Assembly (NCBI GenBank): GCA_905207705.1
Contig: CAJLMA010000003.1
Coordinates: 124,001 to 188,000, forward strand
Source: an uncultured Prevotellaceae bacterium
Lineage (GTDB): Bacteria; Bacteroidota; Bacteroidia; Bacteroidales; Muribaculaceae
Length of the DNA: 64,000 nt
Direction of reading: 5' to 3'
Below are positions 8,591 to 17,868 of the stretch, in pieces (positions within the stretch are counted from its first letter, which is position 1; every line of letters starts with the position of its first letter). The notes under the pieces are model-generated. The model did not search any database. It was not told the origin of the DNA and worked only from the letters and a program-made list of their open reading frames with translations. The translations under genes were made by a program, and so were the position numbers.

Positions 8591-9910
8591 TTATTCTGCT
8601 GCTCCGTAAGCACCGAAATAGCTTGACGGCTCGGGTGAAACGAAGCTGTTGTTGGCAACGATGCCGGCAAGACCTTCCATCACGATTCCTTCCGAGAAGT
8701 TCCTTGTGAAGTTTATGACACCGCCTGTCAATGCCGGAGAACCTGCCGACAAATGGAAATCCCACGAATCATTCCAAGTTTGCGGAGCACCTTCTCCATT
8801 AGCACCAATGTTGATATTCATATTTGACTGACGAGTATAGTTGGCAAACAACGGGTCGTTTTCGCCCGGAGCATTTCCGCGTTTGTCATCTGCGCCAACA
8901 AGCACGCCTTCAATCTCATCGGCAGCCATTTGGTCTATACCCTCTTGTGTAGAAGCAAAATAGAAGTTAGGAGTGTAAATCGAACGTGCATTTTCGGGCT
9001 CGTCGGTTGCATGTTTCAATCCCCAACGGCAATCATAGATTATATTATTGTAAAGCTCGGCATAAATGTTTGCCTCAAGCCACATAGAGCCACCCTTGAT
9101 GCCCGGACGACGCCATCCGTCGTTAACAAGAGTATTATTGTAGCAAACGATGTGTGATTCATATTCAACGAAGCCTTCATTCGACAACTTGAATCCGTTA
9201 GTGTTAGAATCATATATCAAGTTATAAGCCACATCGGCAAGGCAGTCCGACTTGTAGTTGATAGCATCGCCGCCATCAAATCCGCTCGATATAAAGCGGT
9301 TGTTGGCTACAATTGAATGACCGCCGGTAATATAAATCTGGTCTTCGGCATTGTTGAACAATGTGCAATTGGTTATTATCATCCTACCATTGCGGTTGCA
9401 GAAGTGTACGGCAGGAACACCCTCGCCTGTTTCAGATTTGAACAACTGGTTGATGAACGATGCCGAGTTCTCAGTAGTCTGTGCACCGCCATATTCAATA
9501 GTCACATAATTAAGATAAAGCTCCTCACAATTGTATCCGCAGATGATACCGCCCCAGTTGCGAGAGAAACGGTCGCTCTTTGATGACTCTTCCACTGTAA
9601 ATGTAATAGGATTCTCTTCAGTACCCATACAATACATATTGCCCAATACTACAATCTCGGGCTTAACCTCAGTGTTCGAAGCAATCACGGTCACGCCCTC
9701 TTCAACATAAAGAGAGACATTTTCAGGCACTACAAAATGATCGTCGAGAATCACGGTTGAATCTTTGCCCCAGACAATTGCCGAGTTGGGATATTCCACT
9801 TCAGGAACTTCTGGGGTTTGACCATTGCCCGAAGGCTCATCATTACCACAAGCAGCAACCATCAACGACAATGCAGCCACTGCACAAATGTTTAACAGAT
9901 TACGTTTCAT
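8591..9910 (-). CDS. Right-handed beta-helix lipoprotein
   Basis: A 439-residue lipoprotein. The signal peptide ends in a lipobox at MVAACGND (Cys about residue 21), followed by a short Gly/Pro/Glu linker. The body consists of repeated short strands with Asn ladders (NWGGIICGYNCEELYLNYVT, then NRNGRMIITNCTLFNN, NNRFISS, YNNTLVND, YNNIIYD) that indicate a right-handed parallel beta-helix of the pectate-lyase or carbohydrate-binding type. I see no obvious catalytic set. It lies between a TonB receptor (58 bases upstream) and a phosphoesterase (42 bases downstream), the position of a surface-exposed binding or processing partner analogous to SusD. Its ligand cannot be named from sequence; the coupling to a phosphatase hints at a phosphorylated compound, which is inference. 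Confidence 0.85.
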   Translation of the reverse strand: MKRNLLNICAVAALSLMVAACGNDEPSGNGQTPEVPEVEYPNSAIVWGKDSTVILDDHFVVPENVSLYVEEGVTVIASNTEVKPEIVVLGNMYCMGTEENPITFTVEESSKSDRFSRNWGGIICGYNCEELYLNYVTIEYGGAQTTENSASFINQLFKSETGEGVPAVHFCNRNGRMIITNCTLFNNAEDQIYITGGHSIVANNRFISSGFDGGDAINYKSDCLADVAYNLIYDSNTNGFKLSNEGFVEYESHIVCYNNTLVNDGWRRPGIKGGSMWLEANIYAELYNNIIYDCRWGLKHATDEPENARSIYTPNFYFASTQEGIDQMAADEIEGVLVGADDKRGNAPGENDPLFANYTRQSNMNINIGANGEGAPQTWNDSWDFHLSAGSPALTGGVINFTRNFSEGIVMEGLAGIVANNSFVSPEPSSYFGAYGAAE

Positions 9911-9968
9911 AAAATATTGAAAATGAATGTGTTTTTTATTCTATATATTTTTTATTTTCCGTGTATTA

Positions 9969-12710
9969 TCATAACTTGAATCTCACGCCCACGAGCAAGC
10001 CCACGCCACGAGTATCTCTCCTGATGAGAGTCTTTCCGCTACCTGCCTCCTGGCCTGCAAAATTGGCATTGTATTCATTATAAGTCTTGATGTATCGCTC
10101 CGACTTGGTGTTCAACAGATTTGTCGCTTTACCGAAAATCGACACGCCACAGTCGAATTTCTTTTCCAACGAAGCGTCAAGCGTAACCTCTCCTTTATCC
10201 CAATAGTCGGAATCGAGATATTGCGACACAATCGCAATTTTCTCGCCGGTGTAGCTGCAAGCCAGTTGTGCATCCCACCCGAAGCGCGTATCCTTGTACA
10301 TTAACGTCACGTTCACCACATGCGGAGCCTGTCCGAGCAACGGACGTGATTGAGAAACGTTCAACCGTTGCGTGCTGCCGGTTTCGGGATCATGCTTATA
10401 CACAATCTTGTCGGTGGTTATGCTGGAGTGGGTGTATGTGTAATTTGCCTTCACGCCGAAATTGCGGAAATACTTGATTATGTCTATTTCAAAGCCATAG
10501 TTATTTGCATTACCCACGTTCATTGGCCCGTAGCCTATCTGGCGATTGTTGCGAGTCATGCTGACATACTCGATAGGGTCGGTCAAGTGCTTGTAAAATA
10601 CTCCGGCCATGAATTCCTCGTTAGGACTTGGGAACCATTCCCAACGCAAGTCAACATTGTCGATTTGCGCCCTGCGCAATTCATTGTTACCAAATTCGAG
10701 ATAGTCTTCGTTGATAATGGTGTATGGCACTATTTCAAAGAACCCGGGACGGTTTATCGAACGGAAATAAGACAATCGCAAATTCATGTCGGTGATGGGA
10801 GAATACTTAAAGTGTACCGACGGAAGCACATCCCAGTAGACTTGCCTTCCTTCAGGGTCGGAACTTACTGTGGGATAAACCATCGAATAAGATTGGTCGG
10901 TGTGCTCGGCTCTCACTCCGGCAATCACATGCCAGTTGGGACGTGATATCTTGAATTGCCCATAAACTGCACCAATGTTTTCTCCTGCCTCGTAGTTCAA
11001 CGGGCCTACACTTCCGTGGGGAGTCTGCACGCTCCATTGAATTTCATCGATAGTCGAGAAATCCACTCCTTGCACCGGACGGCTTGCGCCTCCAGGCGTG
11101 AAATTATAAGTAATGTGGGTATTCTCGCGAGATTTGTCCCTGTACATTCCACCGGCCTTCACATTAAGCGTAAACCAATCGAGCTCCTTGTCATACTTAA
11201 AATTAAGATAACCTGCGACATCGCGGTCGGAGTTATGTTCGAAACGGCGTTCCCCATGGTCGGCGGTAACGACCGATTCATAATCCTGAACAAGATTTTC
11301 AAGCGTTGTGTAAGTGTTATCCGGCCTGTTATACCTTGCATAAGCATATTCGGCAGTCCACTCGATACCAAACCCCTCAGTCAGCACATTACGATGGTGG
11401 CCGCTTATTGTCGAAGCCAGTATCGATTGCTTGGTCTGCCTTGCACGCGTTTCAAGTGTCTGGAGCAGATTCCCTGTTTCCGGCGAATAATTGAGCGATA
11501 GGTCGGTTTCAACGCTCTCGCGCACTTGATTGGAGATGTTGCTGAAGAATGCTGTGTACCAGTCGATATCGTTATTCTCATTGAATGTGTAGTCGAGCTT
11601 CAAGTGCAAGCCTGTCTGCAATTGTTGTTCCGAATACATTCGGTCTCTCATTGCGTCGAGCCTTACGGCAGTCTCGTTCTGGTTCATTAAATCGGTAAAG
11701 AACAAGCTGTTTTTCGTCCTATACATATTTTGCAGGCTTCCGGCAAAAATAAATCCGAACTTATTGTCAAACAGCCTGTTTCCCAAAGTGATTCCGGCAA
11801 CTATGTCGGGCATCGGATGGAAATAATTCAATTTGGCCGTTCCATTATTGAAGTCACCGAAAGTCGCATTGTAATCGGTACCATACATTTCCCTCGGTGA
11901 TTCAGATGTTATGTTTCCGTGATCAAATCCTGTGAACTTATGTTGTATGTTCATCGTATTATAACCTGCCGAAGCGTTGACGCTGAAAGTGAATCGCGAT
12001 GGGGCATCCTTCATTACCATGTTCACCACGCCGCCGGTGGCATCACCTTCCATGTCGGCCGTAAGCGATTTTGTGACCTCAAGCCTGTCGAGCAAGTCGC
12101 TCGGGAATATGTTCAATGGCACATAACGGTTTGAATTATCCGGGCTTGGAATCTTCACGCCATTAACAAGAGTGTAATTGTAACGCTTGTCCATACCCCT
12201 CAATATGGCATATTGCTCATTATCGCTGCTACCCTTGTCGAGCACTACGCCCGACATTCTTTGTAACACGCCTGCAACATCAAGGTCGGGTGATATTTCT
12301 ATGCTGTTGGCACTCATGATATTCACTATGTTGGCCGATGTTTTTTCCACCAGTCGGGCGCTTGCATCGCTTCGGCGGCTGCTACGGCCTATCACCGACA
12401 CTTCATTAAGTGTCATTCCTTCAGGAATCAAGGCGACGTTGACCTCGGTTGTTCCATTTACTTTCTCCGAATAGTTCTGATAACTGACGTAATGCCACAC
12501 GAGCGTGACATGTTTTCCGTCCGGGATGTCGACAGCATAAGAACCGTCAAGCCCTGTTGATGTGCCTATTTCCGGGATTTCTTCACATGAGACTATTGCC
12601 CCTACAAGAGTCTCGCCTGTCGTTGAATCGGTTACTGTTCCTTTTACTGTATAAGCATGAACAGTTATTGAAATACCAAGCACCATGCTTGCTAAAATCG
12701 CAAACTTCAT
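9969..12710 (-). CDS. TonB-dependent outer-membrane receptor with carboxypeptidase-like N-domain
   Basis: A 913-residue energy-dependent outer-membrane transporter. A signal peptide (residues 1-~19) is followed by a CarboxypepD_reg-like domain (~22-100, TVKGTVTDSTTGETLVGAIV), a plug domain (~120-235, with LQRMSGVVLDKG and EVTKSLTADMEGDATGGVVN), and a 22-strand barrel ending in a terminal aromatic/hydrophobic strand (GVGLLVGVRFKL). The plug belongs to the type found in iron- or small-molecule receptors rather than classic SusC, and no SusD gene follows. It is the first gene of a three-gene operon with a beta-helix lipoprotein and a secreted phosphoesterase, so the substrate may be a phosphate-containing molecule. 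The start at 12710 sits behind a -7 element 39 bases upstream. Confidence 0.93.
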   Translation of the reverse strand: MKFAILASMVLGISITVHAYTVKGTVTDSTTGETLVGAIVSCEEIPEIGTSTGLDGSYAVDIPDGKHVTLVWHYVSYQNYSEKVNGTTEVNVALIPEGMTLNEVSVIGRSSRRSDASARLVEKTSANIVNIMSANSIEISPDLDVAGVLQRMSGVVLDKGSSDNEQYAILRGMDKRYNYTLVNGVKIPSPDNSNRYVPLNIFPSDLLDRLEVTKSLTADMEGDATGGVVNMVMKDAPSRFTFSVNASAGYNTMNIQHKFTGFDHGNITSESPREMYGTDYNATFGDFNNGTAKLNYFHPMPDIVAGITLGNRLFDNKFGFIFAGSLQNMYRTKNSLFFTDLMNQNETAVRLDAMRDRMYSEQQLQTGLHLKLDYTFNENNDIDWYTAFFSNISNQVRESVETDLSLNYSPETGNLLQTLETRARQTKQSILASTISGHHRNVLTEGFGIEWTAEYAYARYNRPDNTYTTLENLVQDYESVVTADHGERRFEHNSDRDVAGYLNFKYDKELDWFTLNVKAGGMYRDKSRENTHITYNFTPGGASRPVQGVDFSTIDEIQWSVQTPHGSVGPLNYEAGENIGAVYGQFKISRPNWHVIAGVRAEHTDQSYSMVYPTVSSDPEGRQVYWDVLPSVHFKYSPITDMNLRLSYFRSINRPGFFEIVPYTIINEDYLEFGNNELRRAQIDNVDLRWEWFPSPNEEFMAGVFYKHLTDPIEYVSMTRNNRQIGYGPMNVGNANNYGFEIDIIKYFRNFGVKANYTYTHSSITTDKIVYKHDPETGSTQRLNVSQSRPLLGQAPHVVNVTLMYKDTRFGWDAQLACSYTGEKIAIVSQYLDSDYWDKGEVTLDASLEKKFDCGVSIFGKATNLLNTKSERYIKTYNEYNANFAGQEAGSGKTLIRRDTRGVGLLVGVRFKL

Positions 12711-12748
12711 ATTACCTGTCTGAAATAATTCCTTTGGTTTTGACGCTG

Positions 12749-12756
12749 CAAAAGTA
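12749..12756 (-). promoter_or_regulatory. Putative -7 element of the TonB receptor operon
   Basis: TACTTTTG on the minus strand fits TAnnTTTG. A TTG lies only 14 bases upstream, closer than usual, so the -33 element is uncertain. Confidence 0.5.
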
Positions 12757-13211
12757 TTCTTGCGACATTACAATTTGTTTACACAATTATTACAATTCTG
12801 TAACACTTTTTCTTCCGACCCATTCAGCCATACAAAACAGCTATTCCACTAAATTTAAATATGTTACACCTACACAAACAATAAATATCAGCATCTTATA
12901 TATACATTATTTAAAAAAATAATCTTTAATAACAGATGCCTTAAAGCCCTTTTCGGCATTTTTACGTTAATACGCTGATTAATATTAAAATTTCTTTGTA
13001 AATTTGTGCGTTTATTCGTAAAATGCTTCATTATCCTAACACTGCGACAGGATACAAGCCTCGCCGGCAAAAGGGAAACAGAAGATAATGTCTGCGCAAG
13101 CACCGGTACTGCCTCGATTCAACGACCAATAATGGCAGATAACGTTTTTCGCCGGCTTGTCACGATTATTTTGTGCGCAGACACGGCTATTGAATATAAT
13201 TTTTCAAATAT
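12757..13211. other. Divergent intergenic region with pheT promoter and folded leader
   Basis: Between the TonB receptor and pheT. A -7-like TAAATTTG lies at 12999-13006 on the plus strand; no clean -33. From about 13089 to 13183 the RNA can fold into nested helices: an outer 10-bp perfect helix (13089-13098 with 13174-13183), a 6-bp helix with a 2-base bulge (13099-13106 with 13152-13157), and a 5-bp hairpin stem (13109-13113 with 13134-13138). No Phe-rich leader peptide was found. The stretch 12757-12998 is AT-rich and otherwise unremarkable. Confidence 0.45.
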
Positions 13212-15674
13212 ATGAATATCTCTTACAATTGGCTTAAAGAGTACATAGACATAGATCTTACTCCTCAAGAAGTGGCCGACGCCCTGACTTCGCTCGGGCT
13301 TGAAACAGGTTCGGTAGAAAAAGTCGAAACAATAAAAGGTGGACTTCAAGGCCTTGTGATAGGTGAAGTCTTAACTTGTGAAAACCATCCCGACAGCGAC
13401 CACCTGCACATCACGACAGTAAATCTTGGCGACGGCAACCCAGTGCAAATCGTATGCGGTGCTCCAAACGTGGCTGCCGGACAGCATGTGGTAGTAGCAA
13501 CCATAGGTACCAAGCTATATGACGGAGACAAAGAATTCTTGATAAAGAAGTCAAAAATACGCGGAGTCGAATCGTTTGGCATGATATGCGCCGAAGACGA
13601 AATCGGAGTGGGAACATCTCACGACGGAATCATCGTCCTTCCATCCGACACTGTCCCGGGAACACCGGCCCGTGAATATTACAACATTAATGACGACTAT
13701 GTCCTTGAAGTGGACCTGACTCCAAACCGCATCGACGGAGCATCCCACTATGGCGTAGCCCGCGACTTGTCGGCATGGCTCGCGGTACACGGCAAAAATG
13801 CCAACCTGCGCAAACCCGACACAACAGGATTCCATAGCGACCGCCAAGACGGAGCAATCCCCGTGAGAGTGGAAAATCAAGAGGCATGCCCCCGATACAG
13901 CGGAGTGACCATCCGCAACGTGAAAGTCCAAGAAAGCCCGCAATGGCTGAAAGACTACTTAACCACAGTAGGACAAAGACCCATCAACAACATTGTCGAC
14001 ATTACCAATTTTGTCCTGCTCGCATTCAACCAACCATTGCACTGCTTTGACCTCGCAAAAGTGACAGGGAATGAAATTATCGTAAAGACAGTTGCCGATG
14101 GCACAAAATTCACGACTCTCGATGGAGTTGAACACACTCTCACCGACCACGACTTGATGATATGCAACGCCGAGTGCCCGATGTGCATAGGCGGCGTGTT
14201 CGGCGGCCTTGATTCGGGAGTGACTGAATCAACTACCGACATCTTCCTTGAAGGGGCTTACTTCAACCCCACTTGGGTTCGCAAAACCGCACGCAGGAAC
14301 GGAATAAGCACCGACTCTTCGTTCAGGTTTGAACGTGGCATCGACCCAAATGCTACCGTGGAGAATCTTAAAATCGCAGCAATGCTTGTCAAGGAAGTTG
14401 CAGGTGGAGAAATTTGCGGCGACATCGTGGATGTGAAGAGCCACGACTTCCCGGCATTCCCCGTATCGCTGAAATATGACTATGTCGACAACTTGATTGG
14501 CAAGGCCATAGGCCACGATACTATCAAAAACATCTTGCGCAGCCTTGAAATAGAAATCACTGCCGAGAATGAAAATGGCGTGGAACTGCTTGTCCCAACC
14601 TACCGCGTGGATGTGCAGAGGCCTTGCGATGTCGTTGAAGACATTCTGCGAGTTTACGGCTACAACAATGTCGAATTTTCCGAAGCCCAACACAGCAGCC
14701 TATCTTACAAATCGGATACAGATGCCAAGCAAGACCTGCAACAAATAATTTCAGAACAGCTTACTGCGGCCGGATTCAACGAAATAATGAACAACTCGCT
14801 GACAGCAATAAGCTACTATGAAAACTCGCAACTCTATCCGCTTGACAAATGCGTTAAGCTGCTCAATCCGCTCAGCGGCGACCTTGGAGTTATGCGTCAA
14901 ACGCTCCTGTTCGGCGGTCTTGAAAGCATTGCGCACAACATAAATCGCAAGATTGCCAACTTGCGTTTCTACGAATTTGGCAACGTATATTCGTTCAACC
15001 CACAAGTGGACGGTTCTGAAAAACCGCTTGCACCCTACTCCGAACACACAAGCCTCGGCATTTGGATGAGCGGACACAACCACGATGGCAATTGGACCGA
15101 AAGCAGCCGCAAGATGACAATATTCGACCTTAAAGCCCACGTTGCCAACATACTTGCACGGACAGGTTTACAGGAAAAAGAAATAAGTGCAGAACAGTCG
15201 TCAAACGAAATATTTTCGGCCATGCTGACGCTCAAGCACCGTTCAGGCAAAGTAATAGGCGAACTTGGTATCATTCGCAACTCCTTGTTGCGCAAAATGG
15301 ACATCGAGCAAGATGTATTCTTCGCCCAACTCGACTGGAACGCGATTGTCAAAATGACCGCAAAGAAGACAATCACATTCTACGACCTGCCAAAGACGCA
15401 GCCGGTGAAACGAGACCTTGCTCTTCTTGTAGACAAGAAAGTAACATTTGCCGACATTGAAAAAATAGTCAACGCATCCGAAAAGAAACTGCTGCGCGGT
15501 GTCTCGCTATTCGATGTGTATGAAGGCAAGAACCTTGAAGAGGGTAAAAAATCCTACGCCATCAGCATCATCCTGCAAGATGATGAAAAGACCTTGCAAG
15601 ACAAACAAATCGATGCGACGATGAACAAGATTATAACCAATTTGCAAAAACAACTTGATGCCAAGTTGCGTTAA
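13212..15674 (+). CDS. pheT: Phenylalanine-tRNA ligase beta subunit
   Basis: The beta subunit of the alpha2-beta2 phenylalanyl-tRNA synthetase, which charges tRNA-Phe in the cytoplasm. The 820 residues show the full bacterial architecture: the N-terminal MNISYNWLKEYIDI, an OB-fold tRNA-binding domain (~45-150), the B3/B4 editing domain (~215-400), the B5 domain (~410-480), a catalytic-like core, and the C-terminal FDX-ACB anticodon-binding domain (~727-820, YDLPKTQPVKRDLALLVD). The alpha subunit pheS is not adjacent. yebC follows after 52 bases without a terminator and may be co-transcribed. The 5' leader can fold (see the entry for 12757-13211), which raises the possibility of attenuation, although no T-box is expected in this phylum. 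Confidence 0.98.
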   Translation: MNISYNWLKEYIDIDLTPQEVADALTSLGLETGSVEKVETIKGGLQGLVIGEVLTCENHPDSDHLHITTVNLGDGNPVQIVCGAPNVAAGQHVVVATIGTKLYDGDKEFLIKKSKIRGVESFGMICAEDEIGVGTSHDGIIVLPSDTVPGTPAREYYNINDDYVLEVDLTPNRIDGASHYGVARDLSAWLAVHGKNANLRKPDTTGFHSDRQDGAIPVRVENQEACPRYSGVTIRNVKVQESPQWLKDYLTTVGQRPINNIVDITNFVLLAFNQPLHCFDLAKVTGNEIIVKTVADGTKFTTLDGVEHTLTDHDLMICNAECPMCIGGVFGGLDSGVTESTTDIFLEGAYFNPTWVRKTARRNGISTDSSFRFERGIDPNATVENLKIAAMLVKEVAGGEICGDIVDVKSHDFPAFPVSLKYDYVDNLIGKAIGHDTIKNILRSLEIEITAENENGVELLVPTYRVDVQRPCDVVEDILRVYGYNNVEFSEAQHSSLSYKSDTDAKQDLQQIISEQLTAAGFNEIMNNSLTAISYYENSQLYPLDKCVKLLNPLSGDLGVMRQTLLFGGLESIAHNINRKIANLRFYEFGNVYSFNPQVDGSEKPLAPYSEHTSLGIWMSGHNHDGNWTESSRKMTIFDLKAHVANILARTGLQEKEISAEQSSNEIFSAMLTLKHRSGKVIGELGIIRNSLLRKMDIEQDVFFAQLDWNAIVKMTAKKTITFYDLPKTQPVKRDLALLVDKKVTFADIEKIVNASEKKLLRGVSLFDVYEGKNLEEGKKSYAISIILQDDEKTLQDKQIDATMNKIITNLQKQLDAKLR

Positions 15675-15726
15675 ACAGTCCAATCACAATTAAAACTATA
15701 ACATCATAAAAAACATATAATTATTT

Positions 15727-16458
15727 ATGGGAAGAGCGTTTGAATATCGCAAAGCAAGAAAATTGAAAAGGTGGGGAAACATGTCCCGCACATTCACAAA
15801 GATCGGAAAAGAAATCACTATTGCCGTAAAGGCCGGAGGTCCCGATCCGAGTTCAAACTCCCGTTTGAGAGCATTGCTGGCCAACGCAAAAACCGCCAAC
15901 ATGCCAAAGGACACCGTGGAACGCGCCATCAAGAAGGCTACCGACAAGGATGCTTCCGACTACAAGGAAATAATATATGAAGGATATGGGCCTTACGGAA
16001 TCGCCATTCTTGTGGAAACTGCTACCGACAACAATACCCGTACAGTTGCAAATGTACGCAGTTACTTCAACAAATTCGGTGGTAACCTCGGTACCTCGGG
16101 AAGCCTCTCGTTCCTCTTCGAACACAAGTGTGTATTCCACATCAAACCGAAAGATGGCGTTTCATTGGAAGACCTTGAACTTGAACTCATCGACTATGGC
16201 GTAGACGAACTTGATGAAGATGAAGAAGGAATAACCTTATATGGAGCATTTGAGGACAACTCTCAAATTCAAAAATATCTCGAAGACAACGGATTTGAAA
16301 TTATCAGCTCCGAATTTGTCCGCATTCCTAACGACGTGAAGGATGTCACGCCCGAACAGCGCGAAACAATTGAAAAATTGCTTGAAAAGTTTGAGGATGA
16401 CGATGATGTCCAGAATGTATTCCACAACATGAAAGAAGAAGATAGCGACGAAGAATAA
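15727..16458 (+). CDS. yebC: YebC/PmpR family (TACO1-like) translation or transcription regulator
   Basis: A 243-residue cytoplasmic protein of the YebC/TACO1 family. Members were described as DNA-binding regulators and more recently as factors that help ribosomes through proline stretches. The N-terminus MGRAFEYRKARKLKRWGNMS differs from the usual MAGHSKW form but is followed by the conserved TKIGKEITIAVKAGGPDP and the NMPKDTVERAIKKA segment. Three domains fit the family, and the acidic tail (EDDDDVQNVFHNM) is typical of the C-terminus. It follows pheT by 52 bases and ends in a terminator. Confidence 0.95.
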   Translation: MGRAFEYRKARKLKRWGNMSRTFTKIGKEITIAVKAGGPDPSSNSRLRALLANAKTANMPKDTVERAIKKATDKDASDYKEIIYEGYGPYGIAILVETATDNNTRTVANVRSYFNKFGGNLGTSGSLSFLFEHKCVFHIKPKDGVSLEDLELELIDYGVDELDEDEEGITLYGAFEDNSQIQKYLEDNGFEIISSEFVRIPNDVKDVTPEQRETIEKLLEKFEDDDDVQNVFHNMKEEDSDEE

Positions 16459-16498
16459 AACCGCCGACAACTCAAGCAGTAGCATAACGACAAAAAAT

Positions 16499-16540
16499 AG
16501 AAACACATGTGCGCATCGCCCAATGCCTGCATGTGTTTCT
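16499..16540 (+). terminator. Terminator downstream of yebC
   Basis: An 11-bp perfect stem (16499-16509 with 16530-16540) with a smaller GCAT/ATGC pairing inside the loop, followed by TTTATTCTTT. Confidence 0.75.
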
Positions 16541-16612
16541 TTTATTCTTTCACCAGCATATCCTCCTTCACACACCTCATCGCGGAGCAAAAATCAATGC
16601 TGCAACAATGCC

Positions 16613-16649
16613 AAAAAATCCGGCAGTATCGGGATACAGGCCCGCCGGA
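16613..16649 (-). terminator. Putative leftward terminator closing the cryptic unit
   Basis: On the minus strand, 16644-16649 pairs with 16619-16624 (6 bp, GC-rich) with an inner GTAT/ATAC pairing, and TTTTTT follows directly. No annotated gene ends here, so it would serve transcription coming from about 17657. Confidence 0.5.
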
Positions 16650-17038
16650 CAAACCTAAAAACCAAATCTACCCTATGTCGTACATACCTATATCTGAATT
16701 ATGGGGAATTTATAGGTGTTACCCCTTGCTGAACGCATAAATTCAAATGCCGGCTGACCGGCGCTTGAGATTAATGCCTAAAGCACTTCAATTATCGACC
16801 TGAGAAAGGCTCTTTACTAAGAGTAATCTCACCGTTCAGTCACGCCCGGATCTTTATCTTTGGGACATGACGAAACGGATTGAATGCCGCTCCCTTTCAA
16901 CACAAAGAAGCTTCTATAAACAATCCTTCGTGCATCCGGAGCAAAAAACTACAGCCTTCCGATGCCCTTAAACCGCGATAGCAGATTTAAGAAACAATAC
17001 TTACAAAATGACGCATCACACATTCTGATATCCTATTT

Positions 17039-17137
17039 CTAAGACATCTCGACATGCAAGGCCGCATAAGCGAGTTCGGCAAGTTCAATCTCAAACTGAT
17101 TCTCAACATGTGCTGTCGGCCCGATTGTATTCTCCAT
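17039..17137 (-). CDS. Possible 32-residue acidic peptide
   Basis: ATG at 17137, six bases after an AAGGGGAT purine stretch, begins a 32-residue frame (MENTIGPTAHVENQF and a Glu/Ala/Leu-rich amphipathic tail). No family recognised. It would be a downstream cistron of the leftward unit. The shortness of the frame means chance cannot be excluded. Confidence 0.2.
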   Translation of the reverse strand: MENTIGPTAHVENQFEIELAELAYAALHVEMS

Positions 17138-17461
17138 AATATCCCCTTAATAGAAAATCCTACAGCTTAAGCCATTGTCTAAAAAAACTCCATTGCACAT
17201 GCTACAGCTACTAATGAAACGATTGCGACACCTATTAGAGATGCCAACGTCCCACATTAACTTACTTCAATATAAAATCACATGTAAGATGGTGACTGCA
17301 ACATAACAATTTCAAATTACTGATAACTTGTAAAACGAAAAAAATGACGGCATTCGCCACATTCTTCAATGTACATAGTTCTTGTAAAATAAGAAGTTTT
17401 TCTCTGGTGTTAGTCAAATCCCCTTTTCAAAGCTGTTTTAAGGCTATGAAATCTCCTGAAA

Positions 17462-17620
17462 TTACCATGCGTAAGACTTTGAAATTCGTTGAATTGCAGT
17501 TAACGTACTTTCGCAGAAAATCGGCAGTAATCCGTTTGGACAAGCTTCAAGAGGCAATTTAGTATCCCGATGGACTTTACTAATACCTACAACTTGTTCT
17601 TGAACTATATTAATTGCCAT
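17462..17620 (-). CDS. Possible 52-residue small protein divergent from mntH
   Basis: A 52-residue frame starting MAINIVQEQVVGISKVHRDT and ending in KSYAW, with two Cys (27, 36) and one His (17). It is the first ORF of any length downstream of a near-perfect promoter 44 bases away. A five-codon ORF with a strong GGAGG site lies just before it (start 17639) and stops four bases before this ATG, as a leader ORF would. I do not recognise the family. The divergent neighbour is a manganese transporter, and E. coli MntS shows that small proteins can serve manganese homeostasis, but there is no sequence similarity to support that role here. It may equally be a remnant. Confidence 0.35.
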   Translation of the reverse strand: MAINIVQEQVVGISKVHRDTKLPLEACPNGLLPIFCESTLTAIQRISKSYAW

Positions 17621-17663
17621 AATTTACGCTACATAGCGCATTCCTCCTGCCTTTAATATGTCA

Positions 17664-17694
17664 CAAAGATACATTTTAATATTCATTTATCAAA
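17664..17694 (-). promoter_or_regulatory. Near-perfect leftward Bacteroidetes promoter
   Basis: On the minus strand: TTTG (17694-17691), a 19-base spacer, then TATCTTTG (17671-17664). Both elements and the spacing match consensus, yet no long gene follows within 1 kb. Confidence 0.7.
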
Positions 17695-17803
17695 TTATTA
17701 CTCAAATCTTTCATGAAAAAATGTTCCATATGCCACAAAATGAGCAATTGATACCAATATGCAGTATCCTTGACTTACTATGAAACAAGCGACAACATAA
17801 GTA

Positions 17804-17835
17804 TTTGCATATCAAATCCAGTATTTGTAATTTTA
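17804..17835 (+). promoter_or_regulatory. Putative mntH promoter
   Basis: TTTG at 17804-17807, a 20-base spacer and TAATTTTA at 17828-17835 (7 of 8 consensus). The transcript would start about 25 bases before the ATG at 17869. An upstream in-frame ATG at 17770 lies outside this transcript. Confidence 0.5.
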
Positions 17836-17868
17836 CGCATCATCACAGAAATACCGTTTATCATAAAT

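Larger units (their letters stand above)
16625..17663 (-). other. Gap without long genes; cryptic leftward unit of tiny ORFs
   Basis: About 1 kb between yebC and mntH holds no ORF of normal size. On the minus strand, downstream of a strong promoter, are several short frames: 52 aa (17462-17620), a 51-aa frame with a TTG start (17262-17417), a 22-aa very hydrophobic frame with a TTG start (17179-17247), 32 aa (17039-17137) and 24 aa with three Cys (16949-17023). The 52, 32 and 24-aa frames share one reading frame interrupted by stops, so a decayed gene is an alternative. No tRNA or known RNA family was recognised. Confidence 0.4.
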
